Assembly (NCBI RefSeq): GCF_045291395.1
Contig: NZ_CP152342.1
Span: 62,001 to 126,000, forward strand
Origin: MR-S7 sp000400995
GTDB lineage: Bacteria > Pseudomonadota > Gammaproteobacteria > Burkholderiales > Burkholderiaceae_C
DNA length: 64,000 nt
Direction of reading: 5' to 3'
Each line of letters starts with the position of its first letter. Position 1 is the stretch's first letter. Positions 20,054 through 29,395 of the stretch are shown here, one piece after another. The notes beneath the pieces were generated by a model. It was not told where the DNA came from. It worked only from the letters and a program-made list of their open reading frames with translations, and searched no databases. A program made the translations under genes and the position numbers.

Positions 20054-21043
20054 ATGGCCATTTTCCGAATCCACCGACGCACCGTTCTGCAAGCCGCAGC
20101 CGCGCTGGCCTGCGGCGGCTTCATGGGCGCCGCTGCGGCGCAGGGCTTTCCCGCGCGGCCCATCACCATCATCGTGCCGTTCTCGGCGGGGGGCACCACC
20201 GACATCCTCGCGCGCATCGTGGGCCAGGGGCTCACGGCGGAGCTGGGCCAGTCCGTGGTGGTGGACAACAAGCCCGGCGCGGGCGGCAACATCGGCGCCA
20301 CGCTCGCCGCCAAGTCGCCGGCCGACGGCTACACGCTCTTCATGGGCACGGTGGGCACGCACGCCATCAACCAGGCGCTCTACAAGAAGATGCCGTTCGA
20401 CCCGGTGAAGGACTTCGCGCCGCTCTCGCGCGTGGCCACGGTGCCCAACCTGCTCGTCGCGCACCCGAGCCAGCCGTTCAAGACCGTGCAGGAGCTGATC
20501 GACTACGCCAAGGCCCACCCTGGCGACGTGACCTACGGATCGCCCGGCTCGGGCGCGTCGCCGCACGTCTCCGGCGCGCTGTTCCAGAGCCTGACCGGCG
20601 CACAGCTCACCCACGTGCCCTACAAGGGCAGCGCGCCGGCGATGAGCGACCTGCTCGGCGGCCAGATCGCCGTCATGTTCGACAACATGCCCTCGGCCAT
20701 CCAGCACGTGCGCTCGGGCAAGCTGCGCCCCATCGCCGTGACCACGGCCAAGCGCTCGCCCGAGCTGCCCGACGTGCCCACCATCGCCGAGGCCGGCGTG
20801 CCCGGCTACGAGGCCACCTCGTGGTTCGGCATGTTCGCCCCCGCGGCCACCCCCAAGCCCGTGCTGGACAAGCTGCACGCCGCGCTCGTGAAGGTGCTGG
20901 GCCAGGCCGAGGTGAAGAAGAAGATCGCCGAGCAGGGCGGCGACCCGGTGGCCGAGACGCCCGCGCAGTTCGCCGCCTTCATCCAGGCCGAGGCCGCCAA
21001 GTGGGGCAAGGTGGTCAAGGAATCGGGCGCTTCCGCCGATTGA
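20054..21043 (+). CDS. Bug (TctC) receptor protein, second copy
   Basis: 329 residues. A twin-arginine-like signal (HRRTVLQAAAALACGG) precedes PITIIVPFSAGGTTDILAR and VVDNKPGAGGNIGATLAAK. It is clearly more diverged than copies one and three, with the more common Bug pattern MPFDPVKDFAPLSRVA. ATG 20054 is preceded by AAGGAGGCAAGT, a strong ribosome site. A repeat-A copy separates it from the next gene. Confidence 0.92.
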   Translation: MAIFRIHRRTVLQAAAALACGGFMGAAAAQGFPARPITIIVPFSAGGTTDILARIVGQGLTAELGQSVVVDNKPGAGGNIGATLAAKSPADGYTLFMGTVGTHAINQALYKKMPFDPVKDFAPLSRVATVPNLLVAHPSQPFKTVQELIDYAKAHPGDVTYGSPGSGASPHVSGALFQSLTGAQLTHVPYKGSAPAMSDLLGGQIAVMFDNMPSAIQHVRSGKLRPIAVTTAKRSPELPDVPTIAEAGVPGYEATSWFGMFAPAATPKPVLDKLHAALVKVLGQAEVKKKIAEQGGDPVAETPAQFAAFIQAEAAKWGKVVKESGASAD

Positions 21044-21054
21044 TCGGTTGCTCT

Positions 21055-21108
21055 GTTTTTAATAGCTGCTGGCGCTTTCTGGATAAGCGCTGCGGCCGGT
21101 TTTTTCAT
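21055..21108 (+). repeat. Dispersed repeat family A, intergenic copy between Bug genes
   Basis: AATAGCTGCTGGCGCTTTC, then TGGATAAGCGCTGCGGCCGG and a T tract. One of the best-preserved copies. Confidence 0.8.
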
Positions 21109-21123
21109 ATAGGAGACTTTTTC

Positions 21124-22131
21124 ATGCAACGTTCCGCCTCGTTCCCCAGCCGCCGCGCCGTGCTGCAGGGCATGGCCGCCCTGGGGGGCGCCGCGCTGCT
21201 GGGCCGCGCCGCCGCGCAGACCGGCCAGTGGCCAGCCAAGCCCATCCGCATCGTCGTGCCCTACAACGCGGGCGGCGGCACCGACATCATCGCGCGCGCC
21301 CTGGCCGAGCCCATGTCCAGGCTGCTGGGCCAGCCCGTGGTGGTGGACAACAAGGGCGGCGCGGGTGGCATCCTGGGAACCGACGCGGTGCTCAAGTCCC
21401 CGCCCGACGGCCACACGCTGCTGGTGGGCCTGGGCACGTCGATGATGGTCAACCAGTACCTCTACGCCAAGCTGCCGCACAACCTGCAGAAGGACATGGC
21501 GCTGGTCACCCAGATCGCTACCGCGCCGGTGGTGCTCGTCGCGCACCCCTCGGTGCCCGCCGGCAACATGAAGGAGCTGCTGGCCTATCTGGGCGCGAAC
21601 AAGGGCAAGTTCTCCTACGGCTCCTGGGGGCAGGGCTCGCAGGCGCATCTCGTGGGCGCATACATCAGCAAGTCCGCCAACGCCGACATGGCCCACGCGG
21701 CCTACAAGGGCGAGGCGCCCATGCTGCAGGACCTGATCGGCGGCCCGATCCAGTTCTGCCTCGCCAGCGTCGCCAGTACCCGCCCCTTCATCGAGGCGGG
21801 CCGCCTCAAGGCCATCGGCCTGATCGGCCGCCAGCGCGTGCCGTCCCTGCCCAACGTCCCCACGATCTACGAGCAGGGGCTGACGGACGATCCGTACTCC
21901 CTCGTCGGCTGGATCGGCATGGGCGCGCCCGCGGGCATTCCCAGGCCCGTGCTCGACAAGCTCGCCGCGGTGATGGCCGAGGTCGCCAGGGACGCGAAGG
22001 TGCAGGAGCAGATCCTCAGCATCGGCGGCGTCTCCGCGATAGCCGGGCCCGAGGCGTTCCGCACGGCCTACCTGGGCGACGTGCCCCAGTGGAAGGCGCT
22101 GATCGAGGCGGCCAACGTGCGCCTGGATTGA
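21124..22131 (+). CDS. Bug (TctC) receptor protein, third copy
   Basis: 335 residues. Tat-like signal (SRRAVLQGMAALGGAALLG), then PIRIVVPYNAGGGTDIIARAL and VVDNKGGAGGILGTDAV. Close paralogue of the first copy over the entire length, including the GYSLVGW-like GW(I/V)xMGAPAG motif. ATG 21124 follows AGGAGACTTTTTC. The strand stays continuous into etfB, 33 nt downstream. Confidence 0.92.
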   Translation: MQRSASFPSRRAVLQGMAALGGAALLGRAAAQTGQWPAKPIRIVVPYNAGGGTDIIARALAEPMSRLLGQPVVVDNKGGAGGILGTDAVLKSPPDGHTLLVGLGTSMMVNQYLYAKLPHNLQKDMALVTQIATAPVVLVAHPSVPAGNMKELLAYLGANKGKFSYGSWGQGSQAHLVGAYISKSANADMAHAAYKGEAPMLQDLIGGPIQFCLASVASTRPFIEAGRLKAIGLIGRQRVPSLPNVPTIYEQGLTDDPYSLVGWIGMGAPAGIPRPVLDKLAAVMAEVARDAKVQEQILSIGGVSAIAGPEAFRTAYLGDVPQWKALIEAANVRLD

Positions 22132-22164
22132 TGCCCACGTTCTCGCAAGCAAAGGAAAACCGCC

Positions 22165-22929
22165 ATGAAGATCCTCGTCCCCGTCAAGCGCGTGGTGGAC
22201 TACAACGTGAAGGTCCGAGTGAAGTCGGACGGCACGGGAGTGGACATCGCCAACGTGAAGATGAGCATGAACCCCTTTGACGAAATCGCCGTCGAGGAAG
22301 CCGTGCGCCTGAAAGAAAAAGGCATCGCCACCGAAGTGATCGCCGTCAGCTGCGGCGTGGCGCAGTGCCAGGAAACCCTGCGCACGGCCATGGCCATCGG
22401 CGCCGACCGCGCCATCCTGGTGGAAACCGACGCCGAGTTGCAGCCCCTGGCCGTCGCCAAGCTGCTCAAGGCCCTGGTCGACAAGGAGCAGCCCCAGCTC
22501 GTCATCCTGGGCAAGCAGGCCATCGACGACGACGCCAACCAGACCGGCCAGATGCTCGCGGCCCTGGCCGATCTGCCCCAGGCCACCTTCGCCAGCAAGG
22601 TCGAAGTCGCCGACGGCAAGGCTGACGCGCCCCGGGCCAGCGTCACCCGCGAAGTCGACGGCGGCCTGGAAACCCTCTCGCTCACCCTGCCGGCAGTCAT
22701 CACCACCGACCTGCGCCTGAACGAGCCGCGCTACGTCACGCTGCCCAACATCATGAAGGCCAAGAAAAAGCCGCTCGACACCCTCAAGCCCGAAGCGCTG
22801 GGCGTCGACGTCGCCCCGCGCCTGAAGACCCTCAAAGTCTCCGAGCCCCCGAAGCGCGGCGCCGGCGTCAAGGTGCCCGACGTGGCCACCCTCGTGGCCA
22901 AGCTCAAGAACGAAGCCAAGGTGATCTAA
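22165..22929 (+). CDS. etfB: Electron transfer flavoprotein, beta subunit
   Basis: With EtfA it carries electrons from acyl-CoA dehydrogenases to ETF-quinone oxidoreductase. 254 residues. N-terminal [20 protein letters not shown] and the adenine-nucleotide binding region [20 protein letters not shown] are intact, as is the recognition-loop area [17 protein letters not shown]. Two nucleotides separate it from etfA. Its presence inside the operon suggests a dedicated electron carrier for the dehydrogenase pair upstream. Confidence 0.97.
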   Translation: MKILVPVKRVVDYNVKVRVKSDGTGVDIANVKMSMNPFDEIAVEEAVRLKEKGIATEVIAVSCGVAQCQETLRTAMAIGADRAILVETDAELQPLAVAKLLKALVDKEQPQLVILGKQAIDDDANQTGQMLAALADLPQATFASKVEVADGKADAPRASVTREVDGGLETLSLTLPAVITTDLRLNEPRYVTLPNIMKAKKKPLDTLKPEALGVDVAPRLKTLKVSEPPKRGAGVKVPDVATLVAKLKNEAKVI

Positions 22930-22931
22930 AA

Positions 22932-23864
22932 ATGCCCGTACTCGTCATCGCAGAACACGACAACGCCTCCATCAAGAGCGCCACCCTCAACACCGTCACC
23001 GCCGCGCAGGCCTGCGGCGGCGACGTGCACGTGCTCGTCGCCGGAGAAAACGCGGGCGCCGCAGCAGACGCCGCCTCCAAAATAGCCGGCGTCGCCAAAG
23101 TCATCCACGCCGACGGCGCCAGCCTCAAGGACGGCCTCGCCGAAAACATCGCCGCGCAGGTGCTGCAGATCGCCGGCAACTACAGCCACATCCTGTTCCC
23201 CGCCACCGCCAGCGGCAAGAACGCCGCCCCGCGCGTGGCCGCCAAGCTCGACGTGGCGCAAATCAGCGACATCACCAAGGTCGACAGCCCCGACACCTTC
23301 GAGCGCCCCATCTACGCGGGCAACGCCATCGCCACCGTGCAAAGCGCAGACAGCGTCAAGGTCATCACCGTGCGCACCACGGGCTTCGACGCCGCCGCCG
23401 CCACGGGAGGCAGCGCCGCCGTCGAAACCGCAGCCGCTGCGGCAGACAGCGGCAAGAGCGCCTTCGTCGGGCGCGAAGTCACCAAGAGCGACCGGCCCGA
23501 GCTGACCGCCGCCAAGATCATCGTCTCGGGCGGGCGGGCGCTGGGCAGCAGCGAGAAATTCCAGGAAGTGCTCACGCCGCTGGCCGACAAGCTGGGCGCG
23601 GCCATCGGGGCCAGCCGCGCGGCGGTGGACGCGGGCTACGCGCCCAACGACCTGCAGGTGGGCCAGACGGGCAAGATCGTGGCGCCGCAGCTGTACGTCG
23701 CGCTGGGCATCTCGGGGGCCATCCAGCACCTGGCCGGCATGAAGGACTCCAAGGTGATCGTGGCGATCAACAAGGACCCGGAGGCGCCGATCTTCAGTGT
23801 GGCCGACTACGGGCTGGAGGCGGACCTGTTCGCGGCCGTGCCGGAACTGGTGCAGGCGCTCTGA
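22932..23864 (+). CDS. etfA: Electron transfer flavoprotein, alpha subunit
   Basis: 310 residues, normal length. The N-terminal domain starts [11 protein letters not shown]. The C-terminal FAD-binding domain has the signature [11 protein letters not shown], the typical [31 protein letters not shown] and [12 protein letters not shown]. Forms the heterodimer with EtfB. A degenerate repeat-A copy lies directly after the stop. Confidence 0.97.
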   Translation: MPVLVIAEHDNASIKSATLNTVTAAQACGGDVHVLVAGENAGAAADAASKIAGVAKVIHADGASLKDGLAENIAAQVLQIAGNYSHILFPATASGKNAAPRVAAKLDVAQISDITKVDSPDTFERPIYAGNAIATVQSADSVKVITVRTTGFDAAAATGGSAAVETAAAAADSGKSAFVGREVTKSDRPELTAAKIIVSGGRALGSSEKFQEVLTPLADKLGAAIGASRAAVDAGYAPNDLQVGQTGKIVAPQLYVALGISGAIQHLAGMKDSKVIVAINKDPEAPIFSVADYGLEADLFAAVPELVQAL

Positions 23865-23879
23865 CCGGCGGGTTTGCAA

Positions 23880-23930
23880 AGAAAAATGCTCGAGGGTCTT
23901 ATGGATAAAGCGTAAGCAGCTATCTTTTTT
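23880..23930 (-). repeat. Dispersed repeat family A, diverged intergenic copy
   Basis: On the minus strand: AAAAAAGATAGCTGCTTACG, CTTTATCCATAAGACC, then a weakly conserved right half. Lies between etfA and the ligase gene. Confidence 0.6.
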
Positions 23931-23935
23931 GATGA

Positions 23936-25468
23936 ATGGACCACGCAATGACCGCCGACCTATTCACCCCCGATGCCCCGTTCCGCACGCTGCCCGGGCT
24001 GATCGCCCTGCACGCGCGCCACCAGCCCGGCCACCCCGCACTGCGTGACGAGCAGCAGGTGCTGAGCTACGCGCAGCTCGACGCCCTCATGGACCGCGTG
24101 GCCGCCGCGCTGCAGCGCGATGGCGTGCAGCCGGGCGAGGCCATCGCCATCTGCGCGCTGAGCTCGGTGCGCTATGCCGCGCTGTTCCTGGGCGTGCTGC
24201 GCGCAGGCGCGGTGGCGGCGCCGCTGGCGCCCTCGTCCACGCCCGAGAGCCTGCGCGGCATGCTGCGCGATGCCGATGCGCGGCTGCTGTTCGTGGACGG
24301 CACTGCCCCCACCGCCGAGGGCGCGCCGCGCACCATCGCGCTGGACGGGCCCGCGTTCGATGCATGGCTCGCACCCGAAGGCACGGTGCCCGCGCCCGTG
24401 GAGATCGGGCCCGAGGCGCCCTTCAACCTCATCTATTCCTCGGGCACCACCGGGGTTCCGAAGGGCATCGTGCAGCCGCACGGCATGCGCTGGACGCACA
24501 TGCGCCGCGTGCCGGTCTACGACTACGGCCCGCACGGCACCACGCTGCTGGCTACGCCGCTCTACTCCAACACAACGCTGGTCGTGTTCCTGCCCACGCT
24601 GGCGGGCGGCGGCTGCGTGCTGCTGATGGCCAAGTTCGACGCGCTGCGCTACCTGCAGCTCGCGCAGCAGTACCGCGTGACGCACACCATGCTGGTGCCG
24701 GTGCAGTACCAGCGCATCATGGCGCTGCCTCAGTTCGGCGATTTCGACCTCTCGGCGTTCCGCTTCAAGTTCTGCACCAGCGCGCCGTTCAGTGCCGCGC
24801 TGAAGGCCGACGTGCTCGCGCGCTGGCCCGGCACGCTGACCGAGTTCTATGGCATGACCGAGGGCGGCGGCACCTGCATCCTCGACGCGCACCTGCACCC
24901 GGACAAGCTGCACACCGTGGGCCGGCCTGCCGAGGGCCACGACATCCGCCTGATCGACGAGGAGGGCCGCGAGGTGCCGCCCGGCGAGGCGGGCGAGGTT
25001 GTGGGCCACTCGCCCGGCATGATGACCGGCTACCACAACCAGCCCGACAAGACGCGCGAGGCCGAGTGGTTCGACGCCTCGGGCAAGCGCTTCATCCGCA
25101 CCGGCGACGTGGGCCGGTTCGATGCCGACGGCTTCCTCACCCTCATCGACCGCCGCAAGGACATGGTCATCAGCGGCGGCTTCAACATCTACCCGAGCGA
25201 CCTGGAGGCGCAACTGCGCCAGCACCCGGCCGTGGCCGACGCGGCCGTGGTCGGCGTGCCCTCCGTGCAGTGGGGCGAGACGCCCGTGGCCTTCGTCGTG
25301 CCGCATGCCGGGCATGCCGCCACGCCCGCCGAGGTCCTGGAATGGTTCAACCAGCGCGCGGGCAAAACCCAGCGGCTGGCGGACCTGCGCTTTGTCGGCG
25401 AGCTGCCGCGCAGCCCCATCGGCAAGGTGCTCAAGCGCGACCTGCGCGACGGCTACGCCGCCCGCTGA
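23936..25468 (+). CDS. AMP-dependent acyl-CoA synthetase/ligase
   Basis: Activates a carboxylic acid to its CoA thioester via an acyl-AMP. 510 residues. Motifs in order: phosphate loop YSSGTTGVPKG near residue 170, the core EFYGMTEGGG, the hinge RTGDVGRFDADGFLTLIDRRKD, GGFNIYPSDLEA, and the catalytic lysine in SPIGKVLKRDLR. ATG 23936 or 23948 may be used. Likely the entry enzyme of the operon, the counterpart of PimA; the real acid is unknown. Confidence 0.92.
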   Translation: MDHAMTADLFTPDAPFRTLPGLIALHARHQPGHPALRDEQQVLSYAQLDALMDRVAAALQRDGVQPGEAIAICALSSVRYAALFLGVLRAGAVAAPLAPSSTPESLRGMLRDADARLLFVDGTAPTAEGAPRTIALDGPAFDAWLAPEGTVPAPVEIGPEAPFNLIYSSGTTGVPKGIVQPHGMRWTHMRRVPVYDYGPHGTTLLATPLYSNTTLVVFLPTLAGGGCVLLMAKFDALRYLQLAQQYRVTHTMLVPVQYQRIMALPQFGDFDLSAFRFKFCTSAPFSAALKADVLARWPGTLTEFYGMTEGGGTCILDAHLHPDKLHTVGRPAEGHDIRLIDEEGREVPPGEAGEVVGHSPGMMTGYHNQPDKTREAEWFDASGKRFIRTGDVGRFDADGFLTLIDRRKDMVISGGFNIYPSDLEAQLRQHPAVADAAVVGVPSVQWGETPVAFVVPHAGHAATPAEVLEWFNQRAGKTQRLADLRFVGELPRSPIGKVLKRDLRDGYAAR

Positions 25469-25499
25469 CCCCGTTCATTCAACCCAAGGAGACAACACC

Positions 25500-26459
25500 A
25501 TGCAACGCCGCTTCATCACCACCGCGCTCGCCTGCGCCGCCGCATTCGCCGCCACGGGCGCCCACGCCCAGGCCGACTTTCCGAGCCAGCCCATCACCCT
25601 CATCGTGCCCTACGCGCCCGGCGGCACCACCGACGTGATGGGCCGTGCGCTGGCCCAGGGCATGTCCAAGCATCTCAAGCAGACCGTGATCGTGGACAAC
25701 AAGCCCGGCGCGGGCGGCACGCTGGGCGTGGTGGAGATGCTGCGCACCAAGCCCGACGGCTACCGCCTGACCCTGGTGCCGGTGAGCGTGTTCCGCCAGC
25801 CCTACGTGCAGAAGACGCAGTACGACCCGGTGAAGGACCTGACCTACATCGCCTCGTTCTCGGCCTACGACTTCATCCTCGGCGTGGCCGCCGATTCGCC
25901 GTTCAAGACCGTGAAGGACGTGGTGGAGCACGCCAAGAGCCACCCAGGCGGCGTGGACTACGGCACGCCCGGCAAGTTCACCGGCAACCAGGTCGCCATG
26001 GCGCTGCTGGGCAAGGCGGCTGGCGTGCAGTTCACGCACGTGCCGTTCAAGGGCGATTCCGAGGCCACCAACGCGCTGCTCGGCGGCCACGTGAAGACCA
26101 TGGTCAGCACCAACGGCATCCGCAACTTCATGGAGTCGGGCAAGGTGCGCGCGCTGGCCATCGCCGCCGAAACGCGCCCGCCGGCCTTCGCCGGCGTGCC
26201 CACGTTCCGCGAGGCGGGCTACGACGTGGTCGTGCCCTCGCCCCTGGGCATCGCCGGCCCCAAGGGCATGCCGCAGGCCGTGGTGCACAAGCTCGACGCG
26301 GCGGTGAAGGCCGCACTGGAGGACCCGGATATGAAGCGCATCATCGAGAACGCCGGCGTGCGCACCGACTACCGCGACAGCGCGGCCTACGCCGAATTCG
26401 CACGCAAGACCTTCGCCGAGGAAAAGACCATCGTCGAGTCGCTCGGCCTGAATGACTGA
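25500..26459 (+). CDS. Bug (TctC) receptor protein, fourth copy
   Basis: 319 residues, the shortest of the four. An ordinary Sec-type signal (ALACAAAFAATGAHAQA) replaces the Tat-like ones. Family patterns: PITLIVPYAPGGTTDVMGRAL and VIVDNKPGAGGTLGVVEML. ATG 25500 follows AAGGAGACAACACC. Last gene of the operon; it converges on the FAD oxidoreductase with almost no space and no visible hairpin terminator between them. Confidence 0.92.
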   Translation: MQRRFITTALACAAAFAATGAHAQADFPSQPITLIVPYAPGGTTDVMGRALAQGMSKHLKQTVIVDNKPGAGGTLGVVEMLRTKPDGYRLTLVPVSVFRQPYVQKTQYDPVKDLTYIASFSAYDFILGVAADSPFKTVKDVVEHAKSHPGGVDYGTPGKFTGNQVAMALLGKAAGVQFTHVPFKGDSEATNALLGGHVKTMVSTNGIRNFMESGKVRALAIAAETRPPAFAGVPTFREAGYDVVVPSPLGIAGPKGMPQAVVHKLDAAVKAALEDPDMKRIIENAGVRTDYRDSAAYAEFARKTFAEEKTIVESLGLND

Positions 26460-26460
26460 G

Positions 26461-28233
26461 TCACGCCGCGCCGCCGGAGCCGCGCGTGCCCGATGAGGGC
26501 AGCGGCAGCCCGAGGAGGGCACAGGCCACGGCCTCGCCGACCTTGATGCCGTCCACGCCCGCCGAGAGGATGCCGCCCGCGTAGCCCGCGCCCTCGCCCG
26601 CGGGGTACAGGCCGGGGGTGTTCAGGCTCTGGAAGTCCTCGCCCCGGCCGATGCGCAGCGGGGACGAGGTGCGCGTCTCCACACCGGTCATCACCGCATC
26701 GGGCATGTCGTAGCCGTGGATCTTGCGGCCGAAGGCGGGCAGGGCCTCGCGCATGGCGGCGGTGGCGAAGGCGGGCAGGGCGTCGTCCAGGCTGACCAGC
26801 GTCACGCCGGGCTTGTACGAGGGCTCCACGTCCCCCAGCGCCGTGGAGGCGCGGCGCGCGAGGAAGTCGCCCACACGCTGCGCGGGCGCGTTGTAGTTGC
26901 CGCCGCCGAGCTGGTAGGCGCACGATTCGAGCTGGCGCTGCAGCACGATGCCCGCGAGCGGGTGCACGGCGTCCGGCGCCAAGACTTCCACGCCGTGCGT
27001 GGCGCCGAGCAGCGCCTCGAACGCGGCGGGATCGCGCGGGTAGTCCAGCGGCTCCACGCCCACCACCATGCCCGCATTGGCGTTGCGCTCGGCGCGCGAA
27101 TACTGGCTCATGCCATTGGTCACCACGCGCCCGGGCTCGCTGGTGGCGGCCACCACGGTGCCGCCAGGGCACATGCAGAAGCTGTAGACGGTGCGCCCGC
27201 CACTCGCGTGGTGCACCAGCTTGTAGTCGGCCGCGCCGAGCAGCGGGTGGCCGGCATGCTTGCCCCAGCGCGCGCGGTCGATCACGCTCTGCGGGTGCTC
27301 GATGCGCACGCCGACCGAGAAGGGCTTGGCCTCCATGGCCACGCCGTGCGCGTGCAGCATGGCGAAGCTGTCGCGCGCGCTGTGGCCCAGGGCCATGACC
27401 ACGTGGTCGGCACGCAGCTCCTCGGTAGCGCCGGTGGCGAGGTCGTGCACGCGCAGGCCGCGCACATGGCGTTGTCCGGGGCGGCCTTCGAGCACCACGT
27501 CGCTCACGTGCTGCTCGAAGCGCACCTCGCCGCCCAGCGCGATGATCTGCGCGCGCAGCGATTCCACCACCTTCACCAGCTTGAAGGTGCCGATGTGCGG
27601 GTGCGCGGCGTAGAGGATCTCGGGCGGCGCGCCCGCGTCCACGAACTCCTGCATCACCTTGCGGCCCAGGTGGCGCGGGTCCTTGATCTGGCTGTAGAGC
27701 TTGCCGTCGCTGAACGTGCCCGCGCCGCCCTCGCCGAACTGCACGTTCGATTGGGGGTTGAGTTCGCACCTGCGCCACAGGCCCCAGGTGTCCTGCGTGC
27801 GCTCGCGCACGGGCTTGCCGCGCTCCAGCACGATGGGGCGAAAGCCCATCTGTGCCAGCACCAGCGCCGCGAAGATGCCGCAGGGCCCGAAGCCCACGAC
27901 CACGGGGCGCAGGGCCGCCCCGGCGGGTGCACGGCCCACGGGGCGCCAGGCCATGTCGGGCGTGGGCTGCACGTGCGGGTGGCCGGCGTGGCGGGCGAGC
28001 AGCGCGTCTTCATCGGCCACCTGCACGTCGACGATGTAGACGGCCAGCAGGTCGGCCTTGCGCGCGTCGAAGCTGCGCTTGTGCACGTGCAGGCTGGCGA
28101 TGGCGCCTTCCTCCACGCCGAGCTGCTGTGCCGCGAGCGTGCGCAGCGCTTCCTCAGGCGGGTATTCGGTGTGGTTCTCGGGGTGGTAGCGCAGCGCCGC
28201 GAGGGGCAGCTTGAGTTCGGAGAGGCGGATCAT
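26461..28233 (-). CDS. FAD-dependent dehydrogenase (COG2509 type)
   Basis: 590 residues. After about 110 residues of leader domain comes a Rossmann dinucleotide site (PVVVGFGPCGIFAALVLAQMG), then LNPQSNVQFGEGGAGTFSDGKL, characteristic of this oxidoreductase group. The C-terminal FAD contact reads GLYPAGEGAGYAGGILSAGVDGIK. The reaction and electron partner are unknown. Sole minus-strand gene facing the acyl-CoA operon, with no sign that it belongs to it. Confidence 0.88.
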   Translation of the reverse strand: MIRLSELKLPLAALRYHPENHTEYPPEEALRTLAAQQLGVEEGAIASLHVHKRSFDARKADLLAVYIVDVQVADEDALLARHAGHPHVQPTPDMAWRPVGRAPAGAALRPVVVGFGPCGIFAALVLAQMGFRPIVLERGKPVRERTQDTWGLWRRCELNPQSNVQFGEGGAGTFSDGKLYSQIKDPRHLGRKVMQEFVDAGAPPEILYAAHPHIGTFKLVKVVESLRAQIIALGGEVRFEQHVSDVVLEGRPGQRHVRGLRVHDLATGATEELRADHVVMALGHSARDSFAMLHAHGVAMEAKPFSVGVRIEHPQSVIDRARWGKHAGHPLLGAADYKLVHHASGGRTVYSFCMCPGGTVVAATSEPGRVVTNGMSQYSRAERNANAGMVVGVEPLDYPRDPAAFEALLGATHGVEVLAPDAVHPLAGIVLQRQLESCAYQLGGGNYNAPAQRVGDFLARRASTALGDVEPSYKPGVTLVSLDDALPAFATAAMREALPAFGRKIHGYDMPDAVMTGVETRTSSPLRIGRGEDFQSLNTPGLYPAGEGAGYAGGILSAGVDGIKVGEAVACALLGLPLPSSGTRGSGGAA

Positions 28234-28266
28234 GGCTTGTGGCGATCAAGCAAAAGAGGGTGGCGA

Positions 28267-29298
28267 TTATGCGGCGCGCGCGTGGCGCAGCCAGTGCCGC
28301 AGCGCGTCGGGTTCCTCGCGCAACGCGCGCAACTGCAGCCGCAGGTGCTGGATGTCTTCCTGCAGGTCGCGCACCTGTGCGCGCAGATGGCCCATGAGCT
28401 TGGCGGGCTTGCTGGCGGCACCTGGCTCCAGCCCGTAGTCGGCGCAGAACGCCTCCTGCGCGGCGCGGGTCTGCCGCTGCAGTTCGGCGAGCTGGTCGGC
28501 CAGCAGGCGGTTGTAGGGCGCGAGGCGGGCGTCGCTGAAGGCGGCGATGCGCGCGGGGTCGATCTGGTCGGCTTCGAGCTGCAACTGCAGCAGGCCGGTC
28601 AGGTCGCCGGCCGCGTAGGCGAGGTTGACGCGCTGCATGAGCGCGGTCTTGCGCGTGCGCTCGGCGGGGTCGCTCTCGCGGTCGGGGTGCAGGGTGCTGG
28701 CGAGGCGGCGGTAGATCTCGCGCAGCGGCTGGGCGGCCTCGCGCGCGGCAGCCTGGGCCTGGCGTTCGCGCGCGCCGGGCTTGCGCGCGCGGCGCGCGGC
28801 GTGGTGGGTGGCGCGCGCCTGCTCGGCCTGGGCCTGGGCGGCGTGCATCTGCGCCTCGACGCGGCGCAGCACTTCCTCGGGCGAATCCGGGTCGGCGGTG
28901 TCCGGTGCCGCTTCGTCGGCATTGGCGTAGCGGTCGTGCAGCGCCTGCATCGCTGCGCGCAGGGCTTCGTCGCGCACGCCGGCGGCCAGGCGGGCGGCGA
29001 GGCGGGCGATGGCCTCGCCCAGCGCGGCGCGGTCGGCCTTCGACAGGCCCTTGCGGCCGGCCTCGGCGTCCAGCACCTGCGCCAGCTCGCAATAGAGCGC
29101 GTGGTAGGTGGCCAGCAGCGGCTCCACGTCGCGCGCATACCGCGCATGGAAGGCGGCGGTGGCCTCGTTCCAGGCGGCCAGCAGTTCCTGCTGGGCGGCG
29201 ATGCGGCGCAGGTGCTCGTTGAACTGCGCCTGCTGCGCACTCAGCGGCGCGGCATGGGTGGGCGTGGCGATGGGAAGGACGGAATGGCGTGGCGGCAT
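28267..29298 (-). CDS. Coiled-coil protein with a J-domain-like segment
   Basis: 343 residues, Ala/Arg/Gln-rich and mostly helical. Around residues 190-230 LREIYRRLASTLHPDRESDP, then TRKTALMQRVNLAYAAGD, resembles a DnaJ domain: the HPDR motif and helix IV are recognisable, the remainder is reduced. Long heptad-like stretches flank it on both sides (QAQAEQARATHHAARRAR; QVRDLQEDIQHLRLQLRALR). May recruit DnaK to an unknown client. Its start is near 29298 with the repeat-A copy just outside. Confidence 0.72.
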   Translation of the reverse strand: MPPRHSVLPIATPTHAAPLSAQQAQFNEHLRRIAAQQELLAAWNEATAAFHARYARDVEPLLATYHALYCELAQVLDAEAGRKGLSKADRAALGEAIARLAARLAAGVRDEALRAAMQALHDRYANADEAAPDTADPDSPEEVLRRVEAQMHAAQAQAEQARATHHAARRARKPGARERQAQAAAREAAQPLREIYRRLASTLHPDRESDPAERTRKTALMQRVNLAYAAGDLTGLLQLQLEADQIDPARIAAFSDARLAPYNRLLADQLAELQRQTRAAQEAFCADYGLEPGAASKPAKLMGHLRAQVRDLQEDIQHLRLQLRALREEPDALRHWLRHARAA

Positions 29299-29331
29299 GC
29301 GGGCATTGTGGCCTCCGCATTCGCTGCATCG

Positions 29332-29395
29332 CTATCTATTCAATAGCTGCTTGCGCTTGTGCATCAAGCGCTGGAGGCCGATTTGGCTTGTATTT
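29332..29395 (+). repeat. Dispersed repeat family A, copy spanning a gene 3' end
   Basis: CAATAGCTGCTTGCGCTTG, TGCATCAAGCGCTGGAGGCC and GATTTGGCTTG: close to the family consensus. The end of the convergent UPF0104-like gene reads into it: its last residues QAKSASSA and its TGA stop are repeat sequence. Confidence 0.85.

Noticed and set aside
19639..22131. An 830-codon open frame joining two Bug genes
   Set aside because: Only the part from 21124 is coding; the front is the first and second Bug genes out of frame.
23936..25468. Ligase as a named aromatic CoA ligase
   Set aside because: Motifs show only the acyl-adenylate superfamily; the substrate cannot be inferred from sequence.
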